From positions 33,260-97,259 of the forward strand of contig NZ_JAETWB010000011.1 of NCBI RefSeq assembly GCF_016773205.1: a stretch of 64,000 nt of DNA, given 5' to 3'. This DNA is from Belnapia arida. Its GTDB lineage: Bacteria; Pseudomonadota; Alphaproteobacteria; Acetobacterales; Acetobacteraceae. Below are positions 1 through 7,586 of the stretch, in pieces (position 1 is the first letter of the stretch; every line of letters begins with the position of its first letter). The position numbers were made by a program, and so were the translations under genes. The notes beneath the pieces are model-generated. The model saw only the letters and a list, made by a program, of their open reading frames with translations, ran no database searches and had not been told where the DNA came from.

Positions 1-3000
1 AGCGCGTCGCCGTCGGGGTCGGTGAAGGCGTTGGACGGCAGGGTGAAGGTCAGCGCCTCGCCCACCTGGCCGGTCTGATCGGCGATGGCGGCCGCCAGCA
101 CAGGCGCGGCGTTCTCCGGCTCCTCCGGCGCAGGCTTGGGGGTCAGCTCGACATAGTCGATGCGAGCGAACTCGAGGTTGTCCGAGGTGGCCCGCAACTC
201 GAGGACGGAGTTGGCGCCGACCGTCACATTGGCGAAGGTCACCTCGCGCAGGTTGGCGATCTGGGTGCCGTTGCCGGGCGTCGCCTGGTCGAAGCGCCAG
301 TCGCCGACCTTGACGCCGTCGACATAGAGCGAGGCGCCGATGTTGCTGTCGTTCTCGTCGAGATAGGCGATGCGGACGTCGTAGGTCCCGGCCGTCACCC
401 CGACATCGGCGAGGTCGGTCGAGGTCGTGCCGCTCAGGCGCGAGGGCAGGCGGATCACCTGGCCGCCGGAGGTGCCGGCGACGGTCTCGGAGGTGAAGCC
501 GGTGCGGCGCTCGAAGGCCTCCGCCTCGATCCGCACGACCCCGGCCGGCTCTTCCTCCTCGGGGCTGATGACCAGGTTGAAGGTGTCGGTGGCGGTCGCG
601 CCGGCCGTGTCGGTGGCGGTGACGGTCAGCTCGTAGGTGCCGGCCGCGGTCGGGGTGCCGGAGAGGGTGCGGGTCGCGGCGTCGTAGGTGACGCCCTGCG
701 GCAGGCCGGCGAAGGTGAAGGCCAGCGCGTCGCCGTCGGGGTCGGTGAAGGCGTTGGACGGCAGGGTGAAGGTCAGCGCCTCGCCCACCTGGCCGGTCTG
801 GTCAGCGATGGCGGCCGCCAGGACCGGCGCGGCGTTCTCGTCGGCTTCGGTGGGCGCGATGACGAGGGTGAAGGTGTCGCTGGCGGTGGCGTCGCTGGTA
901 TCGGTTGCGGTGACGGTCAGGTCATAGTTGCCGGCGACGGTCGGTGTGCCGGTGAGGGCGCCGGTCGTGGCGTCGAAGGTGATGCCGTCGGGCAGGCCGG
1001 TGACGCTGAATGTCAGCACGTCGCTGTCGGCATCGGTGAAGGTGCCGGACGGCAGGGTGAAGTTCAGTGCCACGCCCACCTGGCCGGTCTGGTCGGCGAT
1101 GGCGGCCGCCACGACGGGCGCGTCATTCTCGTCGGCTTCGGTAACCGTCAGCTGGAAGGTATCGCTCGCCTGGGCGCCGGCGGCGTCCCGGGCGGTGACC
1201 GTGATCGTCACCGGATTGCCGGCGGCATTGTCCGTCGGCGTACCGCTCAGCACGCCGTCCGCGTCGAGGGTCAGCCAGCTGGGCAGGCCAGTGGCGGTGA
1301 AGCTCAGGCTCTCGCCATCGGCATCGCTGAAGAGGGTGGCGAGGTCGAGGGTGAAAGGAGTGCCCTCCACCGCTTCCGCGTCGTCGATGCTGCCGCCTAC
1401 CACAACCGGCGGCGCGTTCTCCGGCTCTTCCTCCTCGGGTTCGATGACCAGTTCGAAGGTGTCGGTGACGGTCGCGCCGGTCGGGTCGGTGGCGGTGACG
1501 GTCACTTCATAGTTGCCGGCGGTGGTCGGCGTGCCGGTGAAGCGGCCAGTCGCCGCGTCGAAATCAAGCCCGTCGGGCAAGGTGTCAACGCTCAGCGTCA
1601 GCATGTCGCTGTCGGCATCGGTGAAGGTGCCGGACGGCAGGGTGAAGTTCAGTGCCACGCCCACCTGGCCGGTCTGGTCGGCGATGGCGGCCGCCACGAC
1701 GGGCGCGTCATTCTCGTCGGCTTCGGTAACCGTCAGCTGGAAGGTATCGCTCGCCTGGGCGCCGGCGGCGTCCCGGGCGGTGACCGTGATCGTCACCGGA
1801 TTGCCGGCGGCATTGTCCGTCGGCGTACCGCTCAGCACGCCGTCCGCGTCGAGGGTCAGCCAGCTGGGCAGGCCAGTGGCGGTGAAGCTCAGGCTCTCGC
1901 CATCGGCATCGCTGAAGAGGGTGGCGAGGTCGAGGGTGAAAGGAGTGCCCTCCACCGCTTCCGCGTCGTCGATGCTGCCGCCTACCACAACCGGCGGCGC
2001 GTTCTCCGGCTCTTCCTCCGCAAGGGCGGCGATGGTGACGCTGTCGATATTGGGTCCGTTGGCGATGGTGTTGGCGAGGGAGATGGTGTTCCGGCCTGCG
2101 GCGAGCTGGACGGTGACTGTGGCGGTTCCCCAGGTGTCCCAGGCATTGGTGCTGGCGAACGGAACCGCCAGGCTTTGAGCCTGACCATTGACGGTGAGCG
2201 TCATGGGCCGTTCGGTCGTGCCGCCATTGGCATACCGGAAAGAAAGCGTATAGGTGCCGGCGGTGGGGATGTTGATAGCAAGGCCGGTGGCGTCGCCGGC
2301 ACCGTCGCCCATGTCCATGTAACCGGTGCCGGTGAAGCCGTCCCAAAGGCCATCACCGTTCACGTCGCGGGCAGGTGCGGAGAGGCCGGTGCCCAGGGCC
2401 CCGACCTTCCGCGGCTGAGTAAGGGCTGCGCCGGTGCCGGTGTTGTCGCTGACGCTGAAATCTTCGGCCTGAATGGTGAGCTGGAAGGGCTCCCCGGTCG
2501 TGCCGCCGATGTTGAGGGAGGTCGTCGCCCTGGCCTCGTTGCCGGTGGTGTCGGTGACGATGAGGGTGGCGGTGCTGTTGCCGAAGGGGAGGGCGGAGCC
2601 GTTGAAGGTGAAGTTGCCCTGGGCGTTGGGGTAGACGGTGGTACGGGTGGTGCCGCCGTCGAAGCTGATCTCGGCCTTGAAGACGTCGTCGTCACGGCCG
2701 GCGACGTTGAAGGTGATGGAGGCGGCGGCGGCTTTCTCCAGCGGCGCGGCCGGCCCGGCGAAGGCGAGGTTGCCGTCGGCATCGGCGGTAGCGTCGGGCG
2801 CCGTTCCGGGCAGGACGATTTCGATGCTGTCGAGGTTGGGGCCCGCGGTGGCGCCGGGGGGAATTGCGAAGGAGAGGGTGTTGCTGCCGGCCTGGAGGGT
2901 CACGGTCTGGGTCAAGGTTCCCCAGACGCTGAAGCCCTGCTGCAGGACCGGGCCGTCACCCGGGCCGGTGTTGGGGAAGGTGACGTTGGTAGGAGCGCCG

Positions 3001-3293
3001 TTATTGACGGCGATGGCGAGGGCACGCGGGTTGCCGCTGAACGGCGAGGACGCGTAGCGGATGTTGACCGTGTACTGGCCCGCCGTCTCGACTTCGAAGG
3101 TGTAGGTGACGCGGTCGCCAGCATCGTTGCCGAAGTCGAGGTAGCCTGTGCCCGTATAGCCGGGACGGAGGCTGTTCGGTAGGCCAGGAGTGGTCTCCAG
3201 GTTGGCGGAATCCCGGACCCGCGTCCTGTCGGCATCAGGCGCTGCTACCAGCGTGATCGCACCCGTCTCAGCTTGGATCCTGATGCCCGCCAT
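1..3293 (-). CDS. Giant CBM6/cadherin-like repeat protein, C-terminus outside window
   Basis: This is the first ~1097 codons of a very large protein that runs off the left edge. From the ATG at 3293 it shows a carbohydrate-binding-module-like beta-sandwich (about residues 25-150, with GYLDFGNDAGD), an Ig-like linker, and a second CBM6-like domain (about 265-425, with IQAEDF and GYMDMGDGAGD). Dystroglycan-type cadherin-like (CADG) repeats then alternate APVVAAAIADQTGQVG units with putative-Ig units (LPSWLTLDADGVLSGTP). A third CBM-like domain with IEAEAFERR starts near residue 915. Asp-rich DADGD and DPDGD loops suggest calcium binding. There is no N-terminal signal peptide, which for this class usually means type I secretion through a C-terminal signal; that end is not visible. 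A GAGGAA Shine-Dalgarno lies about 9 bases before the ATG. The likely role is surface adhesion or glycan binding, but this is inference. The opposite-strand frames here are shadows. Confidence 0.85.
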   Translation of the reverse strand, partial: MAGIRIQAETGAITLVAAPDADRTRVRDSANLETTPGLPNSLRPGYTGTGYLDFGNDAGDRVTYTFEVETAGQYTVNIRYASSPFSGNPRALAIAVNNGAPTNVTFPNTGPGDGPVLQQGFSVWGTLTQTVTLQAGSNTLSFAIPPGATAGPNLDSIEIVLPGTAPDATADADGNLAFAGPAAPLEKAAAASITFNVAGRDDDVFKAEISFDGGTTRTTVYPNAQGNFTFNGSALPFGNSTATLIVTDTTGNEARATTSLNIGGTTGEPFQLTIQAEDFSVSDNTGTGAALTQPRKVGALGTGLSAPARDVNGDGLWDGFTGTGYMDMGDGAGDATGLAINIPTAGTYTLSFRYANGGTTERPMTLTVNGQAQSLAVPFASTNAWDTWGTATVTVQLAAGRNTISLANTIANGPNIDSVTIAALAEEEPENAPPVVVGGSIDDAEAVEGTPFTLDLATLFSDADGESLSFTATGLPSWLTLDADGVLSGTPTDNAAGNPVTITVTARDAAGAQASDTFQLTVTEADENDAPVVAAAIADQTGQVGVALNFTLPSGTFTDADSDMLTLSVDTLPDGLDFDAATGRFTGTPTTAGNYEVTVTATDPTGATVTDTFELVIEPEEEEPENAPPVVVGGSIDDAEAVEGTPFTLDLATLFSDADGESLSFTATGLPSWLTLDADGVLSGTPTDNAAGNPVTITVTARDAAGAQASDTFQLTVTEADENDAPVVAAAIADQTGQVGVALNFTLPSGTFTDADSDVLTFSVTGLPDGITFDATTGALTGTPTVAGNYDLTVTATDTSDATASDTFTLVIAPTEADENAAPVLAAAIADQTGQVGEALTFTLPSNAFTDPDGDALAFTFAGLPQGVTYDAATRTLSGTPTAAGTYELTVTATDTAGATATDTFNLVISPEEEEPAGVVRIEAEAFERRTGFTSETVAGTSGGQVIRLPSRLSGTTSTDLADVGVTAGTYDVRIAYLDENDSNIGASLYVDGVKVGDWRFDQATPGNGTQIANLREVTFANVTVGANSVLELRATSDNLEFARIDYVELTPKPAPEEPENAAPVLAAAIADQTGQVGEALTFTLPSNAFTDPDGDA
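724..839. repeat. Repeat module also present at 1-116
   Basis: Positions 724-839 match 1-116 with the first 77 bases identical and about four mismatches after that. The offset is 723 bp, in frame. It encodes the IADQTGQVGEALTFTLPSN type of CADG strand. The other copy is cut by the window edge, so the true length of the repeat cannot be seen. Confidence 0.85.
1020..1434. repeat. 415-bp direct repeat, copy 1
   Basis: This segment is identical base for base to 1605-2019. It encodes one CADG/Ig-like unit of the giant protein. The offset of 585 bp is a multiple of three, so both copies keep the same reading frame. Confidence 0.95.
1605..2019. repeat. 415-bp direct repeat, copy 2
   Basis: This is the second perfect copy of 1020-1434. 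Identity stops abruptly at both ends (1604 against 1019, and 2020 against 1435). That pattern fits a recent duplication or gene conversion of one repeat module. Confidence 0.95.
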
Positions 3294-4260
3294 AAAATCC
3301 GTTCCTCGGTAAATGGATGTGCAGTTATCGCGCCCTGTTGATGGGGACGGTACCGCGCCGAAATAGTTTGCATACTAGCAATGCCGTGATTTCTTTGCGT
3401 TTAACGATCTTTACGCATATTGCACCAAATTTTGCCGAATCAGTTGCACCATAGAACTTAATATAAACTATTTGGTTCTTGTGGCGGCAAGGTGTGTAAA
3501 ATTCATGTTGATATCGGTATGGTTGTGGAATCTTAATGTGATGCCACTCTCCCTGTTCTCCTGGCTTACGCCTGCAAACAGGTTAAGCCTTAGCACCACA
3601 CAACTTTTTCCACTCATGCCCCGCCGTGGCTTTGCCGGAAGGTTAAAGAAGCGCCATTCCCGGCATGGCACTTCTGCATGCCTTGAGCAAGACCAAGTCG
3701 TTGTGGCTGTTGATGCCTCCAACCCTGCGTGACAAACCGAAGGCCATGGCATGTAATAGCCGTTCCGACCCAGGCGATGTACTGTGCCAATGGGCCTGTT
3801 CACTGTCATGGCGGCACCTTTGGACGGTGATCCGCTTTGGTTTGGTGTCGGGCATAGTGGTGGGGGACAGGGCGTCCGCCGCAATCGGCACAGGGACACA
3901 AGCTGCCATCCGTCGTCAGCCGGGTCCGTGGCGTTGACGTCACGGCCGACGAAGGCGCCGGCGGCCAGGGCTTAGGCTGCTACGGCATGATTGCCAGGAA
4001 GCGGCAGCAAGCGACGCCGCGCAACTTCGCGTTGTGCATCTGCCAAACGCTACGCCGGATCGTGACGGTGTTTGAATTATGGAAGCGGCCGGCTGCAACG
4101 ACGGGAAGCGGCGGTAAGGCTCTCGGCGGGGTCGATGTATCGCTCAGCGATCGGATAGGGGCATCGAAGAGGATTGGTGAATCGCTGTCCCCCGTTCATC
4201 CTTCCGCCTCTCCGGCGCCTTCCGCTGCCGAGCCTTCTCCTGGTGTCTTGCCAGCCAGCT
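3294..4260. other. Gene-free region, AT-rich in its left half
   Basis: No convincing gene was found in these ~970 bases. Short open frames exist on both strands, but their translations look random and lack a ribosome-binding site. Bases ~3360-3560 are clearly more AT-rich than anything else in the window and lie upstream of the giant minus-strand gene, so its promoter is probably here. Two copies of TTGCACCA start at 3420 and 3444, 24 bp apart, and could be an operator pair. No clean -35/-10 pair could be assigned. Confidence 0.5.
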
Positions 4261-5382
4261 TCAGCGCTCGGGCGGATCGTCGGCTTCGGCAAGGAACTCG
4301 GCGATCTCGCTCCCGACCTCGGAGGGCGGCACGAGCTCGAGCGGGACGCATCCACCATGCGCGTGAAAGGCGGCGCTCCGCCAGCGCTGGAACAAGGCGG
4401 CGCGGCGCATCGCTTCCGCCTCCGGGTCGGATTCGTCCGGCAGGCCGCCGGCGGCGGCAATCTGCTCCCAGGTCGGGATGCTCCAGTCGAACTGCACCCC
4501 AAGCAGCAGGCCGAAGCCATGGCGGGCGAGGTCGTCCGTGTCGCCCGGTGGCAGGTCGGCGGGTTCGCGCCCTTCGGCGAGGTCGAGCAACATCCGGCGC
4601 ATCCCTGCGGCTTCGAGTCCGGCCAGCGCCTGCGGCGAGCGCCAGCCCGGCAGGAAGCGGACTTCCTCGCTCTCGTTGAAGAAGCCAGAGGCGAGCAGGC
4701 TCTCCGCCAGGGCAGTCGCGCTGGGGGCATGGCCGGTGGGAAGGGCGACGGGCAAAGCGACGAGCGCGGCCCAGCCCGCGGGGCCGGCCGTGCCGCTCTC
4801 CGCCAGCGCCAGCAGGGCACCGCCGAATTCGGCCATGCCGTCCTCGCCCTGGCGTTCGCCGATCTTGCGGCCGGCAAGGTCGAGGATGTCGAGGCGGCCA
4901 GCCTCCAGGATCTCCTGCGTCAGGTCGCGGAACTGGTCGCCATCCTCGAAATAGGCAGCCAGCAGGCGGTCGGCGACCGGGCCAGGAGCGGGGCCGAAGG
5001 CAGGCGGCTCGATGTCGGTCTCCTCCTCGATCTCGAGGCCGAGCAGGCGCAGCGCCGCGGCGCCTCGGATCAGCCGCGCGCGGTCGATCCAGGCCCGGCG
5101 GTTCTCCGGCGTGTCGTCGCGGCCCTGCATCCAGCGGCGGAAGGCGGCACGGTCGGCCCGCTGGACGATGACCTCGACCCCTTCGAGATCGAGCTCCGCT
5201 GCCACGGCGCGGTTCGTCGCCCGGACCGTCTCGAGCTCGGCCTCGCCGGGCCGCATCAGGTCGAGGGTATCGGCATCGCGGTGATGGGTGAGGATGACGG
5301 CATCGAGCAGCGGCGCCACGTCGAGAGCGAGGGCGGTTGCCGCCTCGACCTCTTCCTCCTGCCGGTTGGTGAATCCTGGCAT
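4261..5382 (-). CDS. Hypothetical protein, 373 aa
   Basis: The family is not recognised. The start is taken at the ATG at 5382 (MPGFTNRQEEEVEAA). The frame stays open further upstream, but that part reads like non-coding sequence. The protein is acidic, rich in Leu, Ala and Glu, with no signal peptide, membrane segment or cysteine motif. It looks like a soluble, mostly alpha-helical cytoplasmic protein (segments such as DRLLAAYFEDGDQFRDLTQE). It is divergent from the copper cluster that starts at 5482 and separated from it by 100 bp, so a functional link is not implied. A 412-codon frame on the opposite strand over the same bases is a high-GC shadow: its translation has no domain-like features. 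Confidence 0.65.
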   Translation of the reverse strand: MPGFTNRQEEEVEAATALALDVAPLLDAVILTHHRDADTLDLMRPGEAELETVRATNRAVAAELDLEGVEVIVQRADRAAFRRWMQGRDDTPENRRAWIDRARLIRGAAALRLLGLEIEEETDIEPPAFGPAPGPVADRLLAAYFEDGDQFRDLTQEILEAGRLDILDLAGRKIGERQGEDGMAEFGGALLALAESGTAGPAGWAALVALPVALPTGHAPSATALAESLLASGFFNESEEVRFLPGWRSPQALAGLEAAGMRRMLLDLAEGREPADLPPGDTDDLARHGFGLLLGVQFDWSIPTWEQIAAAGGLPDESDPEAEAMRRAALFQRWRSAAFHAHGGCVPLELVPPSEVGSEIAEFLAEADDPPER

Positions 5383-5481
5383 CCGCGCGCTCCTCAGCTG
5401 TGCGCGGCTTAACGCAGGCTGGCAGCGCTCGGATAGGCGCGATTGGCCGGTGCGGCAGGCGCATGCTAGGGGAGGCGCAGG

Positions 5482-5853
5482 ATGATCCGGCTCGGGCCCT
5501 TCTTCACGCGCCTGCTCGCCCTGCTGCTCCTGGTGCAGTGGGGGCTCGTCTTCGAGTACGGGATGCAGCCGCTGGCCAGCATGGCCGGCGGGCACAGCGT
5601 CGTCATCTGCGGCGCGGAGGGGCTGACCACCGCCGTGCTGGACGATGAGGGGCGGCCGGTGCCGCAGCCGGCGGCCAAGCACGGGCTCTGCCCCGGCTGC
5701 TGCGGCCCCGTCGCGCTGGAGGCGCCGGCCCCGTCCGCCCTGGCGTTGCCGGTCGTCTGGCCGGCCGGGCAGGCGCCGCTCGGGGATGAGGGGCTTCCGG
5801 TCGCCCCGCCGCGTGCCCCGCCCCAGCAGCCGAGGGCCCCGCCCACCGCCTGA
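5482..5853 (+). CDS. DUF2946-like small Cys-containing protein
   Basis: This 123-residue protein starts with a hydrophobic N-terminus (RLLALLLLVQWGLVFEYGM) that is a signal anchor or signal peptide. Next come VICGAEG, the segment TTAVLDDEGRP, and a Cys-rich HGLCPGCCGP stretch, followed by a Pro/Ala-rich tail. This arrangement resembles DUF2946 proteins, which are often found beside copper transport genes. The Cys and His residues could bind metal, but that is inference. A GGGGAGG ribosome-binding site precedes the ATG. It is the first gene of the copper cluster, 60 bp upstream of the SCO gene and on the same strand, so probably co-transcribed with it. Confidence 0.6.
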   Translation: MIRLGPFFTRLLALLLLVQWGLVFEYGMQPLASMAGGHSVVICGAEGLTTAVLDDEGRPVPQPAAKHGLCPGCCGPVALEAPAPSALALPVVWPAGQAPLGDEGLPVAPPRAPPQQPRAPPTA

Positions 5854-5913
5854 CGCCGATCCGCCGCCGGGCCTTCGGGCCTGCCGATCCTCGCCGTCAG
5901 GACATCATCCATC

Positions 5914-6522
5914 ATGCACCGAAACTTGTCCGCGCCGGGCCTTGCCCTGGCGCTGTTCCTCGCGCCTGCCGCCTATGCGCAGCCGACCGACCGACCGCCT
6001 GCCGCCGTGCCGGGCGAGACCGCCCTGCCGCAGGGCGTCGCCCTGGGCGGCGCCTTCTCGCTGACCGACCAGGCCGGGCGGGCGGCGACCGACCGTGACC
6101 TGCGCGGCCGATGGGCGCTGCTCTATTTCGGCTACACCTTCTGTCCCGATGTCTGCCCGACCGAGTTGCAGACCATGGCCGCGGCGCTGGATGCGCTCGG
6201 CCCGGAACTCGGCGAGCGGGTGCGGCCGGTCTTCGTCTCCATCGACCCGGAGCGCGACACGCCGGAACGGCTGGCCGACTATGTCGCGCTGTTCCACCCA
6301 CGGCTCATCGGCCTGACCGGCAGCGCGGCGCATGTGGCGCAGGCGGCGCGGGCCTACCGGGTCTATTACGCCAGGGCCCGACCAGGGGATGGGGATGGCT
6401 ACCTCATGGACCATTCCTCCTTCATCTACCTGCTCGACCCGGATGGCGCCGTGCGGGGCCTGTTCCGGCCCGGCACTACCGCCGAGGACCTCGCCGCGGC
6501 GCTGCGCCGGAGGCTCCCGTGA
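5914..6522 (+). CDS. SCO1/SenC family copper chaperone
   Basis: The protein (202 aa) has a signal peptide (about residues 1-22, ending in AYA) and a thioredoxin-like fold. It carries the copper-binding CPDVCP motif near residue 77 and the distal copper-ligand His in LMDHSSF near residue 168. SCO proteins act on the outer face of the inner membrane. They deliver copper to, or reduce, the CuA site of cytochrome c oxidase. The IDPERDTPERL stretch is typical of the family. It lies between the DUF2946-like gene and a PCu(A)C chaperone, the usual partner in CuA assembly, so all are likely in one operon. Confidence 0.93.
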   Translation: MHRNLSAPGLALALFLAPAAYAQPTDRPPAAVPGETALPQGVALGGAFSLTDQAGRAATDRDLRGRWALLYFGYTFCPDVCPTELQTMAAALDALGPELGERVRPVFVSIDPERDTPERLADYVALFHPRLIGLTGSAAHVAQAARAYRVYYARARPGDGDGYLMDHSSFIYLLDPDGAVRGLFRPGTTAEDLAAALRRRLP

Positions 6523-6548
6523 CCCATCGCCGCTCCTGGAGGTTCGCC

Positions 6549-7031
6549 ATGCCCGCTCCGGCCCTGCGCCGCCTTGCCCTCACCCTCGCCGCCACCGGCG
6601 GCCTCGCCCTTCCCCTCGCCGCGCAGGAGGCGGGCGGCATAGCCGTCGAGCAGCCCTGGGCGCGGGCCGCCGTGCAGGGCGGCGTCGGCGGCGCCTTCAT
6701 GCGGATCGAGAATCGCGGCGCGGCGGCCGACCGGCTGGTCTCCGCCTCCAGCCCGGTGGCGCGGACGGTCGAGCTGCATGCCACGGTGCGGGACGGCGAT
6801 GTCATGCGCATGCGCCCGGTACAGGCGATCGACCTGCCGGCGCATGGCGCGGTGCAGCTGCAGCCGGGCGGTCTGCACATGATGCTCATCGGCCTCAACC
6901 GGCCGCTGAGCCAGGGCGAGCGCGTGCCGGTGACGCTGACCTTCGAGCATGCGGGCAGCGTCGCCGTCGAACTCGCCGTCCAGGGCGCCGGGGCCGGCGG
7001 CATGGCGGGCCATTCCGCCATGCCGCGCTGA
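6549..7031 (+). CDS. PCu(A)C periplasmic copper chaperone
   Basis: This 160-residue protein has an N-terminal signal peptide (ALRRLALTLAATGGLALPLAAQ) and a DUF461/PCu(A)C beta-barrel. The copper ligands of the family are in order: His in VELHATV, Met in MRMRPV, and His and Met in GGLHMMLIG. These proteins hand Cu(I) to CuA sites in the periplasm, together with SCO. The start is the ATG at 6549 with GGAGG seven bases upstream. The frame is open much further upstream, but that part overlaps the SCO gene in another frame. The C-terminal GGMAGHSAMPR tail adds His and Met that could also bind copper. Confidence 0.9.
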   Translation: MPAPALRRLALTLAATGGLALPLAAQEAGGIAVEQPWARAAVQGGVGGAFMRIENRGAAADRLVSASSPVARTVELHATVRDGDVMRMRPVQAIDLPAHGAVQLQPGGLHMMLIGLNRPLSQGERVPVTLTFEHAGSVAVELAVQGAGAGGMAGHSAMPR

Positions 7032-7047
7032 GCGAGGGGGAGCGATC

Positions 7048-7560
7048 ATGGCCTTGCGTCATGGCCTCGCCGGCCTTGCCCTGCTGGCCGGCCTCGCCGC
7101 CCTGCCGGTGGCGGCCCACGTCACACTCGACCGCGCGGAGGCGCCGGCCGACAGCTATGTGCGCCTCGTCATACGCGTGCCGCATGGCTGCGCCGGGGCA
7201 GCGACCACCGGCATCCGCCTCGCCGTGCCGGAGGGGCTGACCTCGGTGCGGCCGGCGCCGAAGCCGGGCTGGACGCTCGCCATCCTGCCGGGCGAGCCCG
7301 CGCCGGGCCGCGGCGAGCATGGTGCGGCCGCCTCCACGGTGAAGGAGATCGCCTGGCGCGGCGGGCGGCTGCCGGACGACCAGTATGACGAGTTCCTGCT
7401 GATGGTCCGCACGCCGGACCGGGCGGGCCAGTCGCTCTGGTTCCCCTTCATCCAGGAATGCGAGGGGGGAGCCGTCACCCGCTGGATCGAGCGCGCCGAG
7501 CCAGGCCAGCCGGCGCCGCGCTGGCCGGCCTATGGGCTCCGGCTGACGCCGAAGCCGTGA
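7048..7560 (+). CDS. YcnI/DUF1775 family copper-associated protein
   Basis: This 170-residue exported protein has a signal peptide (LAGLALLAGLAALPVAA). Predicted cleavage leaves AHVTLD at the N-terminus, and YcnI proteins use such an N-terminal His to bind copper. The DUF1775 domain fills the mature part (YVRLVIRVPHGC, PEGLTSVRPAPKPGW, WFPFIQECEGG). The usual C-terminal membrane anchor of Bacillus YcnI is absent. It starts 16 bp after the PCu(A)C gene and 26 bp before the CopC-CopD gene, which suggests one transcript. It probably takes part in copper handling in the periplasm; the exact role of the family is not settled. Confidence 0.88.
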   Translation: MALRHGLAGLALLAGLAALPVAAHVTLDRAEAPADSYVRLVIRVPHGCAGAATTGIRLAVPEGLTSVRPAPKPGWTLAILPGEPAPGRGEHGAAASTVKEIAWRGGRLPDDQYDEFLLMVRTPDRAGQSLWFPFIQECEGGAVTRWIERAEPGQPAPRWPAYGLRLTPKP

Positions 7561-7586
7561 GGCCGCCGGGCCGGGGCAGGTGGGGC

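Noticed and set aside
1020-2019. CRISPR array
   Set aside because: The repeats are 415 bp, in frame and coding, with no short repeat-spacer pattern and no cas genes in the window.
2175-3182. Plus-strand frames across 427-3182 as separate genes
   Set aside because: They are antisense to the repeat protein and reproduce its repeats as low-complexity Ser/Ala/Val or Gly/Asp sequence.
3468-3909. Short overlapping frames in the gap before the hypothetical gene
   Set aside because: Their translations look random, overlap on both strands, and have no ribosome-binding sites.
4174-5412. A 412-codon plus-strand frame over the hypothetical gene at 4261-5382
   Set aside because: The minus-strand product has normal protein composition and a plausible start. 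The plus-strand one looks like a mirror frame.
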